64,000 nt of DNA, from the NCBI GenBank assembly GCA_016866235.1, contig VGMW01000004.1:157651-221650 (forward strand), read 5' to 3'. Shown one piece after another: positions 46,588 to 55,754 of the stretch. The DNA is from Bacteroidota bacterium. Its GTDB lineage: Bacteria; Bacteroidota; Bacteroidia; Cytophagales; Cyclobacteriaceae. The translations under genes were made by a program, and so were the position numbers. The notes under the pieces are model-generated. The model saw nothing but the letters and a program-made list of their open reading frames with translations, was not told the origin of the DNA and did not search any database. Each line of letters starts with the position of its first letter. The stretch's first letter is position 1.

Positions 46588-48009
46588 TTATGGCCGGGGG
46601 GCAGCGCTGTCGAGCGGGCTTATTCCTGCCGACCACCACAGGTAGGCTTTCTTCTTTTGATAGTCTGACTCCAGCTTTGCCAGCTTCTCTTGTGACTGTA
46701 AAAGCTTTTCCTGCTGAACGTTTATTTTGAATAGATCGCTCTCGCCATTTCGCAAATTGAGCAGCTCACCTTCCATAAGTCTTGCATAAGATTTTACCAT
46801 CGTGGATTGCCTTGACAACAGCTGGTGCATGGTAATAAGCTCATTAAAAGTTTGCTGAAGGGTATTCAGGATTTCACGTTCCATAAATCCTGTTTCAAGA
46901 TTGGTCTGATTCAGCTTAAGTCCCATAAGCTTCAGTTTGGATCTTTCTTTTCTCAGGAATAGCGGAAAGGAAAAGTCGAGCCCTAGTTTATAGTCGTTGG
47001 ATAAATCAATGGATCGTGCTGCGCCAGGCTGGCTAAGCAGGGAATAGTTTAGATCAAGTCTTGGTTTTAAAAATTCTCTGGCAAGCCGCTGATCAAGTTC
47101 GAGGATTTCAATTTTAGTACGAAGCTTAATCAGCTCCGGATGGTTTGCCCTGGCCTGATCCGACAACATGGCCAGCTCTTCCTCCGCTCTTATAACGCCC
47201 GGAACAGGAAGCAAAGGAACTGCATTAGCAGATAAGATGACTGGCGAATTTCCATCAGTCCAAAGAAAATTAGATAAAGCAATTTTGGCATTGTTGAGTT
47301 GTAGTCGCGCTTCTTGTTTTTCAATTTGACGTGCCTGATTGGTGATCGACGACTGAACGGTATCCAAAACCGAGGCTTCTCCTTGTGAAAAGTTCAGTTT
47401 CACTCCGTCTAAAATTTCCTGAGAAACGGTTGCTGCACGGTCGAAAACCGCTACAGCGCGGTAACGGTAATACCAATTCCAGTACGTTGAAGCTGCCTCG
47501 AGTAGAATTTTATTGACAAGTTTTACTTGTTCAGCCTCAAACATATTTACCATTTGCTCGGCCTGCTGTAAGACTGTTCTGCGCTCATCGGTGAGCAAGC
47601 CCCGTCCCAGCTGAAGACTAACGCCGGCGAAGGCCTGTTCATTTCCGGGAATTTTTTCAGAAGGATCCAGCAGTTCACCAGTCGTGCGCTCGAATCCAAC
47701 TTTGGGTTGGATGGGTGATCGGGTTGGCAGTGTTACAGCTGTCTCAAAAGTGTTGAAGTAGCTCTTATCCTGAAACTCCTTGGTTGCGAAGAAGGCCTCA
47801 AGTTTTGGATCAAAACTTCCACGCGCAAAACGGATTTCCTGTCTTGCCTGCTCGCTTAACAATCTGGCTTGACGTACCATGGGGTGGTATTCAGCCACCT
47901 GCCGGTAAAATGCGTCGATGCTAAACTGAATGGTATCCTGAGACCGGACCACTCCCATGGAAATCAGAAGTACAACGAAACAGAGAAAACTATTTCTTTT
48001 CCTTTTCAT
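46588..48009 (-). CDS. TolC-family outer-membrane efflux protein
   Basis: A 473-residue protein with a signal peptide (FLCFVVLLISMGVVRSQ) and the paired long helical repeats of TolC-like outer-membrane channels (AFYRQVAEYHPMVRQARLLS; NHPELIKLRTKIEILELDQR). It forms the outer-membrane exit of the export system encoded with the ABC and HlyD genes, and its ATG overlaps the hlyD-like gene by 20 bp. It is the last gene of the operon. The chain is intact. Confidence 0.9.
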   Translation of the reverse strand: MKRKRNSFLCFVVLLISMGVVRSQDTIQFSIDAFYRQVAEYHPMVRQARLLSEQARQEIRFARGSFDPKLEAFFATKEFQDKSYFNTFETAVTLPTRSPIQPKVGFERTTGELLDPSEKIPGNEQAFAGVSLQLGRGLLTDERRTVLQQAEQMVNMFEAEQVKLVNKILLEAASTYWNWYYRYRAVAVFDRAATVSQEILDGVKLNFSQGEASVLDTVQSSITNQARQIEKQEARLQLNNAKIALSNFLWTDGNSPVILSANAVPLLPVPGVIRAEEELAMLSDQARANHPELIKLRTKIEILELDQRLAREFLKPRLDLNYSLLSQPGAARSIDLSNDYKLGLDFSFPLFLRKERSKLKLMGLKLNQTNLETGFMEREILNTLQQTFNELITMHQLLSRQSTMVKSYARLMEGELLNLRNGESDLFKINVQQEKLLQSQEKLAKLESDYQKKKAYLWWSAGISPLDSAAPRP

Positions 48010-49276
48010 TGGTCTTCATATTTTTTGAATCCTCCGTTGGTGCTTTGTATAAGCTTGGTGGGAATCCGTTTAACTGACGCCAGATTTCAAACCAGACTTT
48101 TACGTTGTCAAGCATTATCCAACCTTTTGTTCCGGATCCAACGCGCAATTGGGAAGGCCAGGCTACATCTTCCTGATCGGGTACAACCAGAATCCTGAAT
48201 TCGCCAGGCTTACTGCTGACGTAGTCAACAACTTTAACTCTTCCGCCAAACGTACCAACAGAAATATTGGGCCAACCTGAAAATTGTAAGGCAGGCCAAC
48301 CATCAAATTGTATTCGAACTTTTCTACCAATAGCGATCAGCGGTACATCCATAGCCCTCACATACATTTCAACAGCAATGTCTTTTACGTCTGGCATAAT
48401 GGTACAAACGGGGTCGCTCTCTCCAATGGTCTCGCCCAATCCTGCCTTCATGGCCTTAACCACAAACCCGGCTTGTGGAGCAAGTATGTGGTATTGTTCA
48501 TTCCGTATGGAAAGACTTGCGTACTCGTTGGTCAGTTTGGCGATTTCACCTTCGGTTTCAAAAAATTCAGCGAGCGTTTTTTCAAGCTCAGATTCTGTTT
48601 TTGAAATTTTATCCTGAAACTCTGCCTTAACCTGATCGACCTCAATTTTTGCGGTACGAAAATCTGCCTGACTTAATTGAAACTTGTATTCAGTATCCTG
48701 GAATTTGGTGAGCGTGATGTTACCGGCCTCATAAAGTAATTTGTTGCGTTGGTACTGATTTTCAGCGTTGCGGAATTTTACCTCCTCTGCCTTCAGTTTG
48801 GCATTCGCCTGATCCGATTTGGTTTTTTGGTTTTGGCGGATCGCTGTTAGTTGACGCCTGAGTGCCTCTGCCATTTGCTTTTTGGATGAAAGCGTTCCTT
48901 TCTTGGCCTCTATTTGTTCACGTAACCGCTGAAGAAGCTTAGGGTCAAAATATTTTTCTTTGATCTCACCTATAACAACGATGGTATCGCCAGCCTTTAC
49001 ATACTGACCTTCCTGCACACCCCACTTCATAATTCGTCCGGCAATTAATGTTGGGACCACTTGTGGTCGGTTGGCCGGTGAGAGTGCCGTGACCATTCCG
49101 GATCCGTTGATGTTTTGCTGCCAGGGAAGAAACAGGATGATCAGAAATATTCCGAACAGTCCAAGAATCCAGTGCAGCAGTTGTTTACCGGCGCGGGGTG
49201 TACGCAGTGCCCTCATCGAATACAATCGATCATGAGGAACCTGTTCGTGGATTCTGTTTTTTGACAGGTTAAGCAT
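47990..49276 (-). CDS. HlyD-family periplasmic adaptor
   Basis: A 428-residue membrane-fusion protein. A single transmembrane helix (LLHWILGLFGIFLIILFL) near residue 40 is followed by a biotinyl-lipoyl-like half motif (RIMKWGVQEGQYVKAGDTI), a long coiled-coil hairpin (about residues 115-260), the second lipoyl half (HILAPQAGFVVKAMKAGLGE) and a beta-barrel domain. It bridges the inner-membrane ABC transporter and the TolC-like channel. It starts 3 bp after the ABC gene and overlaps tolC by 20 bp. Confidence 0.9.
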   Translation of the reverse strand: MLNLSKNRIHEQVPHDRLYSMRALRTPRAGKQLLHWILGLFGIFLIILFLPWQQNINGSGMVTALSPANRPQVVPTLIAGRIMKWGVQEGQYVKAGDTIVVIGEIKEKYFDPKLLQRLREQIEAKKGTLSSKKQMAEALRRQLTAIRQNQKTKSDQANAKLKAEEVKFRNAENQYQRNKLLYEAGNITLTKFQDTEYKFQLSQADFRTAKIEVDQVKAEFQDKISKTESELEKTLAEFFETEGEIAKLTNEYASLSIRNEQYHILAPQAGFVVKAMKAGLGETIGESDPVCTIMPDVKDIAVEMYVRAMDVPLIAIGRKVRIQFDGWPALQFSGWPNISVGTFGGRVKVVDYVSSKPGEFRILVVPDQEDVAWPSQLRVGSGTKGWIMLDNVKVWFEIWRQLNGFPPSLYKAPTEDSKNMKTNEKEKK

Positions 49277-49279
49277 AGA

Positions 49280-51433
49280 CTATGCGGTAAATTGGTTTAA
49301 GGTTCCCTGCTTGAGCAATTCATTGAATTTTCCCTGCGTTTTAATGGCCCCATTCTCCAGCACCACGACTCTATCGCATGCCGCCATGATGGCAGGATCG
49401 TTCGAGAAACATATTACTGTGGCGCCATCCATATTCCAGGCGGGATTTAGGAGTTGAAGTTTTTCACGGGAAGAAAATCCAGAAAAGAAATCGGACAGAA
49501 GCATGAGTTGAGGATTTCTGGCAATGCATCTGGCCATCATAATTCGATGCGCAAGTCCGGCGCTTATGGTTTCGCCGGCGCTGGATATTGTGGTATCGAT
49601 TCCATTGTGCCAGGAAGCTATGGTCTCACCAAGGCCAGCACGTGAAAGCGCATCGATTGCAGCTGTTGTCTTGATTTTAGGATTGCCTACCGTTACGTTA
49701 TCGAGTAAGGTGCCTTCAAACACATCAGATTCAGGACCATTGGCAGCAAGATGGTCACGGTAAAAAGTCAGGTCTAGATCGCGCAATGAATATCCATTGA
49801 CCATCACTGAGCCTTCAAATCCTGAGTAGAGACCTGCCAGTAATCCGAATAAAGTTGATTTACCGGATCCTGATTGCCCGGCTATACAGACTTTTTCGCC
49901 AGAAGCTATTTCTAGATTAATGCCACTCAATGCCGATGCGTTGGAATCCGGATGTCGCATGGTGACATTCATCAGATTGATTGAAATCGGTTTTTCCAGG
50001 CCAGCCAGATCCAATCCACCGAGACGTTCAATTTTAAGATCGGTTACGGCTCCGATTTTATCAACTGCAGTTAGCAGGTCATAAATCACATCCATATACA
50101 TAATGATTTTTTCGACCGAGTTCAAAATAAGAATGATGATAACTTCCGAGGCTACGAATTGACCGAGTGTGATTTCCCGATCAACCACCAGGATGGTACC
50201 AATGATGAGCAGGCCTCCTATAATGGCGGCTTTGAAAATAACGATATAGGTGAACTGAACCAGAAGAATTCGGAAATGACTTTTTCGATTTTTGAGATAG
50301 TTGTTCACGAAGAAATCGGTCTTCATTACCGGAAGTGTGGTGGTACCGGTCTGCTTGAGGGTTCGGTGAAGCCTGGCCACATCTTCCAGCCAATGAATAA
50401 GTTTATACTTATAGCTTGATTCCTGGATGGAGGTTTTAAGTGCATTGGGACCTGTCAGATAAAAGATCGCAGATAAAAAAGCGAGCAGACCCAAGCCGAA
50501 GAAAACAAAGAAGGGGTGATAAGCGGATAGTAACAGCAAACCGAAGATGATCTGGAGTCAGGCGCCGGAAAATTCGATCAGGAATTTCGGCAACCCTTTT
50601 TGAAGCGTAATGACATCGAAGAATCGGTTTACCAGGCCAGGGGCATAAATTCCCTTTATAGAGGAAGTGTCGATGTGCGGAAAGCGGTAGGCAAATTCAA
50701 ATGCTGCTTTGGTAAAGATTCTTCTCTGAAGGTATTCGACCAGCGTAAGTTGAAAAACCTGCATGCCACCGGCCATCAAAACACCAATAATAATGCCACC
50801 AATAAGAATATAGACAGAACTGAAAAATACGCCTCCTGAGATCAGCTCAATGGTTGTTTGAATTCCTAAAGGAATAACCAGACTGATCAGTCCGATAAAA
50901 AATGCGTAAAGGAAAATGTAGAAAATATCTTTTTTCTCGGTAAACAACAAGTGGATGAAGCGCGTAATTGGTTTCAAATTGTCAGAACCAGCTTCACTAA
51001 CCAGTTGTTCGAGTTTCATAATCGACCAAAGCTCAATTTGATCGCTGCTGCCTAAAGTCTGTTCAAGTTCTTCGATGGAAATAGCATCACGATCATTTTG
51101 ATCCGTGTTCAACCAGATCCTGCTTAATTTTTTTCGGTCACGCACAACCATAAATGGCCGCAGTGAATTTTTTTCTGTTGAAAAAAATAACAGGGCTTGC
51201 TCCGGTTGCTCGATAAACTCTTTTAATTCCTCTAAACGAATTCGATATTCAAAAATCTGAAGGCCCGCCTGATGGGCAGAGTCCATCAGGTCACGTTTGA
51301 ACTCGTGCAGCTCCTGCTCCTCATACGTCCGGTGATTCCGGTATAATGAACGAATAACTTCCGAAGAAACTTCAATCCCGGTAGCCAGGCTTGACTCCGA
51401 AATAATTCGGATGATCTGATCTGTATTCAGCAT
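49280..51433 (-). pseudogene. Type I secretion-like ABC transporter with an in-frame opal codon
   Basis: One frame of 718 codons from ATG 51433 to TAG 49280-49282, interrupted by a TGA at 50558-50560 (codon 292). Before it come a soluble N-domain (about 150 residues) and the first membrane helices (FLYAFFIGLISLVIPLG). After it the frame resumes at once with LQIIFGLLLLSAYHPFFVF, the remaining helices and the ATPase. Walker A is GQSGSGKSTLFG. The signature reads ISAGL, Walker B LMLLSDFF, and the H-loop position FSND. A TGG or TTA changed by one base would give this TGA. Flanking tetR, hlyD and tolC are intact, so a miscalled base is a serious alternative to gene death. Confidence 0.85.
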
Positions 51434-52105
51434 TTAATTTTTTCTTTTAAGAGCGGAGAAAACCAGGTGTTCAGTAAACGCATAAAGCTGACCATAACGA
51501 TCGCCTTTAAGGTTGGTGAGTGAGGGAAGGTGTTCAGAATAAAAAATCTGTTGAACCGATGTGAGCATTATCGTGCTCACGAGGGAATTAGGATAATGAT
51601 AGTCGGGGTCGATCTCAGCAATCAGCGCGGCCATTTTTTTACAAATAGATTTATAGCTCGCAAACAAGCCGTGTTGGTTATCGACGTCTACCCATTTGGT
51701 CAGATAAGTTTTATCCAGCTCATTAACTATAATTCGGTAGAGCGCTTCTTCATCAACAAAACCAAAAGCTGGATCGTTTTTCTTTTCTTCCGTAAGCACA
51801 CGCAAACACCATCGCAATTTTTCCTCTGCCGTCTGCGTCGGATGCGTTAAAATTTCCATCCGGTATTCGGTCCAATTCCAATACCAGCCCGTCAGATATA
51901 AAAGCAAACGGTGTTTGTTTTCAAAGTAGCGGTATAGAGAGGCCTCGGCAGAACCAATTTCTTCTGCTAGTTTTTTGAACGTGAATTGTTCAAAACCCAA
52001 CCTATCGATCAGCGTGATGCCGCTCTCAATAATTTTTCGACCCAACTCTGTATCCTGCGGATCGCGCAGGTAGAGGCCCTCATTTAACTTAAAGGCAATT
52101 GCCAT
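51434..52105 (-). CDS. TetR-family transcriptional regulator
   Basis: A 223-residue regulator. The N-terminal helix-turn-helix is FTFKKLAEEIGSAEASLYRY followed by FENKHRLLLYL. The C-terminal ligand-binding half is helical and specific to this export-linked group. It is the first gene of the tetR-ABC-hlyD-tolC operon and its stop touches the ABC start codon. An inverted repeat overlapping the promoter suggests that it represses its own operon, with relief by a cargo molecule or membrane stress. Confidence 0.9.
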   Translation of the reverse strand: MAIAFKLNEGLYLRDPQDTELGRKIIESGITLIDRLGFEQFTFKKLAEEIGSAEASLYRYFENKHRLLLYLTGWYWNWTEYRMEILTHPTQTAEEKLRWCLRVLTEEKKNDPAFGFVDEEALYRIIVNELDKTYLTKWVDVDNQHGLFASYKSICKKMAALIAEIDPDYHYPNSLVSTIMLTSVQQIFYSEHLPSLTNLKGDRYGQLYAFTEHLVFSALKRKN

Positions 52106-52130
52106 AGGTACTTTCGTTTATAATAGCTTT

Positions 52131-52148
52131 ACTATCAGCAAAGATAGT
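52131..52148 (-). promoter_or_regulatory. Putative TetR operator overlapping the operon promoter
   Basis: A perfect inverted repeat ACTATC-N6-GATAGT lies 26-43 bp upstream of the tetR start. On the minus strand it contains TATCTTTG (52139-52146), a full match to the TAnnTTTG -7 element, so a bound dimer would block the promoter. The -33 region is a poor match. Confidence 0.55.
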
Positions 52149-52261
52149 GGTGCTTATACGTAACTAAGCCCCTTGGGTTTGAAAAAAGTCCGGATTTCTA
52201 GAAAGAGGTTTTAAATGCCCTAAAAAATGCCTTTCTGCCACTGTTCGGCCGGATTATTCCA

Positions 52262-52278
52262 CTCTATATATCATAGAG
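52262..52278. repeat. Inverted repeat CTCTAT-N5-ATAGAG
   Basis: A perfect 6 bp inverted repeat with a 5-base spacer, 15 bp beyond the thioredoxin stop. It has no T-run on either strand in the right place, so it is not a clear terminator. It could be a weak terminator hairpin or a second protein-binding site. The remainder of 52149-52292 shows nothing else. Confidence 0.35.
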
Positions 52279-52292
52279 CTATCAAAAAAGGT

Positions 52293-52592
52293 CTATAAAA
52301 ATGGGCTAAGGCCCTGGTGCATCTGAAAAGTGGAAAGAACGCCGGATTGCCTCCATACCGGCTTCCCCTCCTTAAATAATATGAGTGTAGGAACTCCCTG
52401 AATCTTATAATCCAACGCAACCTGTGGATTTCGGTCGACATCTATCTTAATCACCCTTAGGCGATCACCCATCTCCGTCGCAAAAGCCTGTAAAGCTGGA
52501 GCCATGGTTTTACATGGGCCGCACCAGGTGGCGTGAAAATCCACTAGTACTGGAACTTCACCTTCAACAATTTCCTTAAAAGGCTTTTTCAT
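52293..52592 (-). CDS. Thioredoxin-like protein
   Basis: A 99-residue thioredoxin with the active site WCGPCK in VDFHATWCGPCKTMAPAL, the cis-proline in GVPTLILF, and normal length. It would reduce disulfides in the cytoplasm, as no signal peptide is present. Its ATG lies inside the copper-chaperone gene (17 bp overlap), so the two are translationally coupled. This arrangement suggests a shared role in thiol or metal homeostasis. Confidence 0.92.
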   Translation of the reverse strand: MKKPFKEIVEGEVPVLVDFHATWCGPCKTMAPALQAFATEMGDRLRVIKIDVDRNPQVALDYKIQGVPTLILFKEGKPVWRQSGVLSTFQMHQGLSPFL

Positions 52593-52875
52593 TTTTTGTT
52601 TCTCCTAGTTTTCCAATCATGCAGCTCACATAAGAAATACCCTTCTGCAACAAATTACCTTTGCCGGCTTCAGGATAACCGAGCCTCGCCAGTCTCGCCA
52701 GCATATCCTCCCGCAATACTGTGTCTTGTACATTGGCATCAATCCTGCCGTGGTCAACATCAACGTCCACCAACTCGACACCATCCATTTCCATGAGCGC
52801 TTTCTTAATGGTTGATGCACACCCACCACATTTCATATTCTCCACCGCAATCTGCTCGCTTCTCATAATGGCCAT
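52576..52875 (-). CDS. Heavy-metal-associated (CopZ-like) domain protein
   Basis: A 99-residue protein with a heavy-metal-associated domain in the first 65 residues: MKCGGCAST carries the CxxC metal site, followed by MDGVELVDVDVDHGRI and RLGYPEAG. About 30 extra residues follow, with one more cysteine (YVSCMIG). It probably carries Cu(I). ATG at 52875 (MAIMRSEQIAVEN) is chosen because the -7 element ends 13 bases upstream. MRSEQ at 52866 is equally possible. It overlaps the thioredoxin gene. Confidence 0.83.
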   Translation of the reverse strand: MAIMRSEQIAVENMKCGGCASTIKKALMEMDGVELVDVDVDHGRIDANVQDTVLREDMLARLARLGYPEAGKGNLLQKGISYVSCMIGKLGETKNEKAF

Positions 52876-52887
52876 TTTTAATTCCAT

Positions 52888-52931
52888 CAAAAATAAAATC
52901 AATGAGAAATCTAAAAAGTGACTTTGATCAC
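52888..52931 (-). promoter_or_regulatory. CRP/FNR-type box and -7 element upstream of the chaperone/thioredoxin genes
   Basis: GTGA-CTTTGA-TCAC at 52918-52931 has the CRP core GTGA-N6-TCAC. On the minus strand TATTTTTG at 52888-52895 is a perfect TAnnTTTG -7 element. The box centre lies about 30 bp upstream of the -7 element and about 42 bp from the expected start, the class II activator position. The -33 element is weak. A second palindrome, CTGAT-CTGA-ATCAG, lies at 52950-52963 over the stop of the S9 peptidase gene. Confidence 0.5.
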
Positions 52932-52959
52932 CTTACGCCAACAGAAGGCCTGATCTGAA

Positions 52960-55719
52960 TCAGTATCCTTTGTTTATTCCTTTTTCAGTGGCAGGAATTC
53001 CGCTGTTCATCCAAACCGGAGCAGCGGCATCTTTCAGATAATGATCAAAAAACTGCATCATCCGCGTTTGAAAGTCAATCCGATTCTCACGCTTCAGCGG
53101 CCAGTGTGGCTCTCCATTGTAGTTAAGCATCCAGGCCCTCTTGTTCAGCCGGCGCAATGCCATGTACATTTCAATTCCCTGATACCAGGGGACAGCACCA
53201 TCGGCATCGTTGTGCAACAATAAGAGCGGCGTATCAATTTTGTCGGCCAAAAAAATTGGTGAATTCTCTAAATAGAGATTCGGCTTCTCCCAAAGCGTGG
53301 CCCCTAGCCTACTCTGATCTTTTTCATACTGAAACATTCGGCTCAAGCCCGTCTCCCAACGAATGCCCCCATAGGCACTAACCATGTTGGCAACAATGGC
53401 CCCTGCTTCAGCAGCTCTGAATTTAGATGTCCGTGTAACCATGTATGCAATCTGGTAACCGCCCCAACTGTGTCCCTGGATACCAATGCGGTTCTGGTCA
53501 ATAAAACCTTTTGCAACCAACATCTCCACACCTGGCATAATACATTCCATTGCGCTCTCACCAGGGTATCCTACTCGATAGTGAACATCAGGAATGAACA
53601 ATACGTACCCGTTGCTTACATACATCGATTTGTTAATCGTAGAGCGATGGGCATAGGGCGCAGCGTGAGCATACAAATCATCGCTGTTGCGCTCATAAAA
53701 ATTAACAATCATCGGATACTTTACTGCTGGATTAAATCCTTCAGGCTTATACAAAAGTCCACTGATCAATTTTCCATCGCTGCGTTTCCAACGCACAGGC
53801 TCTGCCGTACCCCAGCGGTAACGATTTTGTTGGGGATTGGCATTGGTAATTTTCAATGGATTTTTAAAATCAGTCGTGGTGGTCCAAACATCTGGAAACT
53901 CCGTAAAGGTTTCACGCGTAAACAGCAGGCGGTCGGACTGCCTTGCTTTTAAAAGAGCGCCGTACCGATATGGGCCAACCACAACTTCAATAAGTTTTTT
54001 TCCTTTCGCCGATATTTTTGCAAATCCACTTTGTTTGGTGTCCTCATAAAAGACACTCATCCACCAGTCCTTTGTACTGTCAAGAAATTTTTCCTCTGAA
54101 TCCAGTCTGAGGTATCGACTAACCCTTCGCGTATTTCTGCCGTTGGTCAGGTTGACCGGTGCCGCTGTGCCTGATGGATCTACCAACCACAGATCATAGC
54201 GATCGTAAAGCACAACACGTTCATCTGAGGCGGTCCAGCCCGCTACTCCATAGGCGTTTGGAAAATCAGGATGATCGTCTTCCTCATCTGCAAAAGAAAC
54301 TTTAATACCACTCGTAAGTTTTACAGTCTTCCCACTCCGCACTGCATGAGCATACCAAGCCGTGTCAACGGGATTGAACCATAAAACATAATTACCCGAT
54401 GGAGAAATGGAGGGCCTCGATTTAATCTTTTGGGCTATTGGCTTGCGTGTTCCACTGTTTACATCCACTTGCCATACATCATGGTAGACGCTAAGATCCC
54501 ATGTAGCCATTTTTTTATATGGAACGTCGGTGGCGGCCAGTGCATAATCCGAATTGCCCTCATCAGCGGTTTCAATCACCGGCAGCTCAGGACTTCCCAA
54601 CAGGCGGACAGGAAAAGATCCATCACCCAGATCCGCAACAGCGAGGTAACTGCGCCGGCGTTCCTGGTCTAGTTTTACTTTTTGCTGTGGATAAATTTCC
54701 GGGTCTTCTGTTCCCCAAACTTCCACCTGAACCATTTCCTCCGGAAGCAGCGTCGTATCGGCCTTCATCGCCTTTCGTGCAGCGCCAAAGAATAATCGAG
54801 AGCCGTTTTTTGAAAATACAGGCGCAAAATATTCGCCGGTAAGGTATCCTTCCGGGAGTTTGTTTTCTTCCAACCTAAGATCTTTTGCAACAGGCGCGCC
54901 CATTTTCCAGTAGTACAGCTTCCAAAAATGATGAGGCCGCTTGGTCGTATCGGTATCAACCAAAAAAGCTGCCTGTGTGCCATCCTGGGCTATGCTCAAG
55001 CCCTTGTACTGAAATTTTCTTTTGCCCTCAAACAAAGTGGTTTGGTTGCCGGTCTGAAGATCTTTCCAATAAACCCCAGGCTTTAAAGTGCTGTCATTTC
55101 CTGTCGTAGAAAAAAGAAGTCCCTTCGCATTTCTATCGAAGGAATAGTCCTTCACAAATCCAATCTTTTCTGTCGTATTGGTTTTAAGATTTTTAAGAAC
55201 AAGGGTAAATCCATTTTCCTCACTGTTCTTTCTTTTCTTTCCCTTGGCCGGTGTGCGTTCCGCCTCCAGTTGATAGGCAAGCCATCCGCTCGCTTTAGAC
55301 GGTGATTTAAAATTTCTGACATCGGGAATTTTTTCTGTTTTACGGGAAACAAACGAATAGATCCCAAGTGAATCCATCGGGAGCTCTTCCTTCTTCTTTT
55401 TTTGCCTGCGCATTTCCTTAACCTGCTTCACCGGCGGCTTGATTTTAAAAAATGCAAAACTTCCGTCATACGCAATCACCAAATCGGAAGCGCGGGAAAT
55501 GGTGTCTCGGGTTCCGGTTGAAATAGAATAAAATTCAGCGCGACCGTCTCCGTCTTCGGGTCCGATAATATAAGCAGCATATTTCCCGTCGGCAGTGATG
55601 TGCTTTGCATTAACTGTTTTCCACTGGTCATACGCAGTGCCCGTAAGCGCAGGTTTCTGTGCCCATCCACCTACAGCCATCGCCATAAATGAAATCACCA
55701 TGAGAAAATTCTTCTTCAT
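52960..55719 (-). CDS. Prolyl oligopeptidase-family (S9) serine peptidase
   Basis: A 919-residue exported peptidase (signal peptide FLMVISFMAMAVGGWAQ). The N-terminal two thirds are a beta-propeller-like region. The C-terminal alpha/beta hydrolase domain carries the triad: serine in GIQGHSWGGYQ, aspartate in LLHNDADGAVPWYQG and histidine in NGEPHWPLK. ATG at 55719 is preferred over one 8 codons upstream because it starts the signal peptide. It likely cleaves peptides in the periplasm. It is transcribed alone, between purM and the chaperone/thioredoxin pair. Confidence 0.92.
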   Translation of the reverse strand: MKKNFLMVISFMAMAVGGWAQKPALTGTAYDQWKTVNAKHITADGKYAAYIIGPEDGDGRAEFYSISTGTRDTISRASDLVIAYDGSFAFFKIKPPVKQVKEMRRQKKKKEELPMDSLGIYSFVSRKTEKIPDVRNFKSPSKASGWLAYQLEAERTPAKGKKRKNSEENGFTLVLKNLKTNTTEKIGFVKDYSFDRNAKGLLFSTTGNDSTLKPGVYWKDLQTGNQTTLFEGKRKFQYKGLSIAQDGTQAAFLVDTDTTKRPHHFWKLYYWKMGAPVAKDLRLEENKLPEGYLTGEYFAPVFSKNGSRLFFGAARKAMKADTTLLPEEMVQVEVWGTEDPEIYPQQKVKLDQERRRSYLAVADLGDGSFPVRLLGSPELPVIETADEGNSDYALAATDVPYKKMATWDLSVYHDVWQVDVNSGTRKPIAQKIKSRPSISPSGNYVLWFNPVDTAWYAHAVRSGKTVKLTSGIKVSFADEEDDHPDFPNAYGVAGWTASDERVVLYDRYDLWLVDPSGTAAPVNLTNGRNTRRVSRYLRLDSEEKFLDSTKDWWMSVFYEDTKQSGFAKISAKGKKLIEVVVGPYRYGALLKARQSDRLLFTRETFTEFPDVWTTTTDFKNPLKITNANPQQNRYRWGTAEPVRWKRSDGKLISGLLYKPEGFNPAVKYPMIVNFYERNSDDLYAHAAPYAHRSTINKSMYVSNGYVLFIPDVHYRVGYPGESAMECIMPGVEMLVAKGFIDQNRIGIQGHSWGGYQIAYMVTRTSKFRAAEAGAIVANMVSAYGGIRWETGLSRMFQYEKDQSRLGATLWEKPNLYLENSPIFLADKIDTPLLLLHNDADGAVPWYQGIEMYMALRRLNKRAWMLNYNGEPHWPLKRENRIDFQTRMMQFFDHYLKDAAAPVWMNSGIPATEKGINKGY

Positions 55720-55754
55720 AGAATGAATGTTAAGAGACTTCAAAAAAATTTCCG

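Noticed and set aside
21644..51433. Alternative genetic code (TAG or TGA as sense)
   Set aside because: The two internal stops are different codons, and both TAG and TGA end many intact genes in the window.
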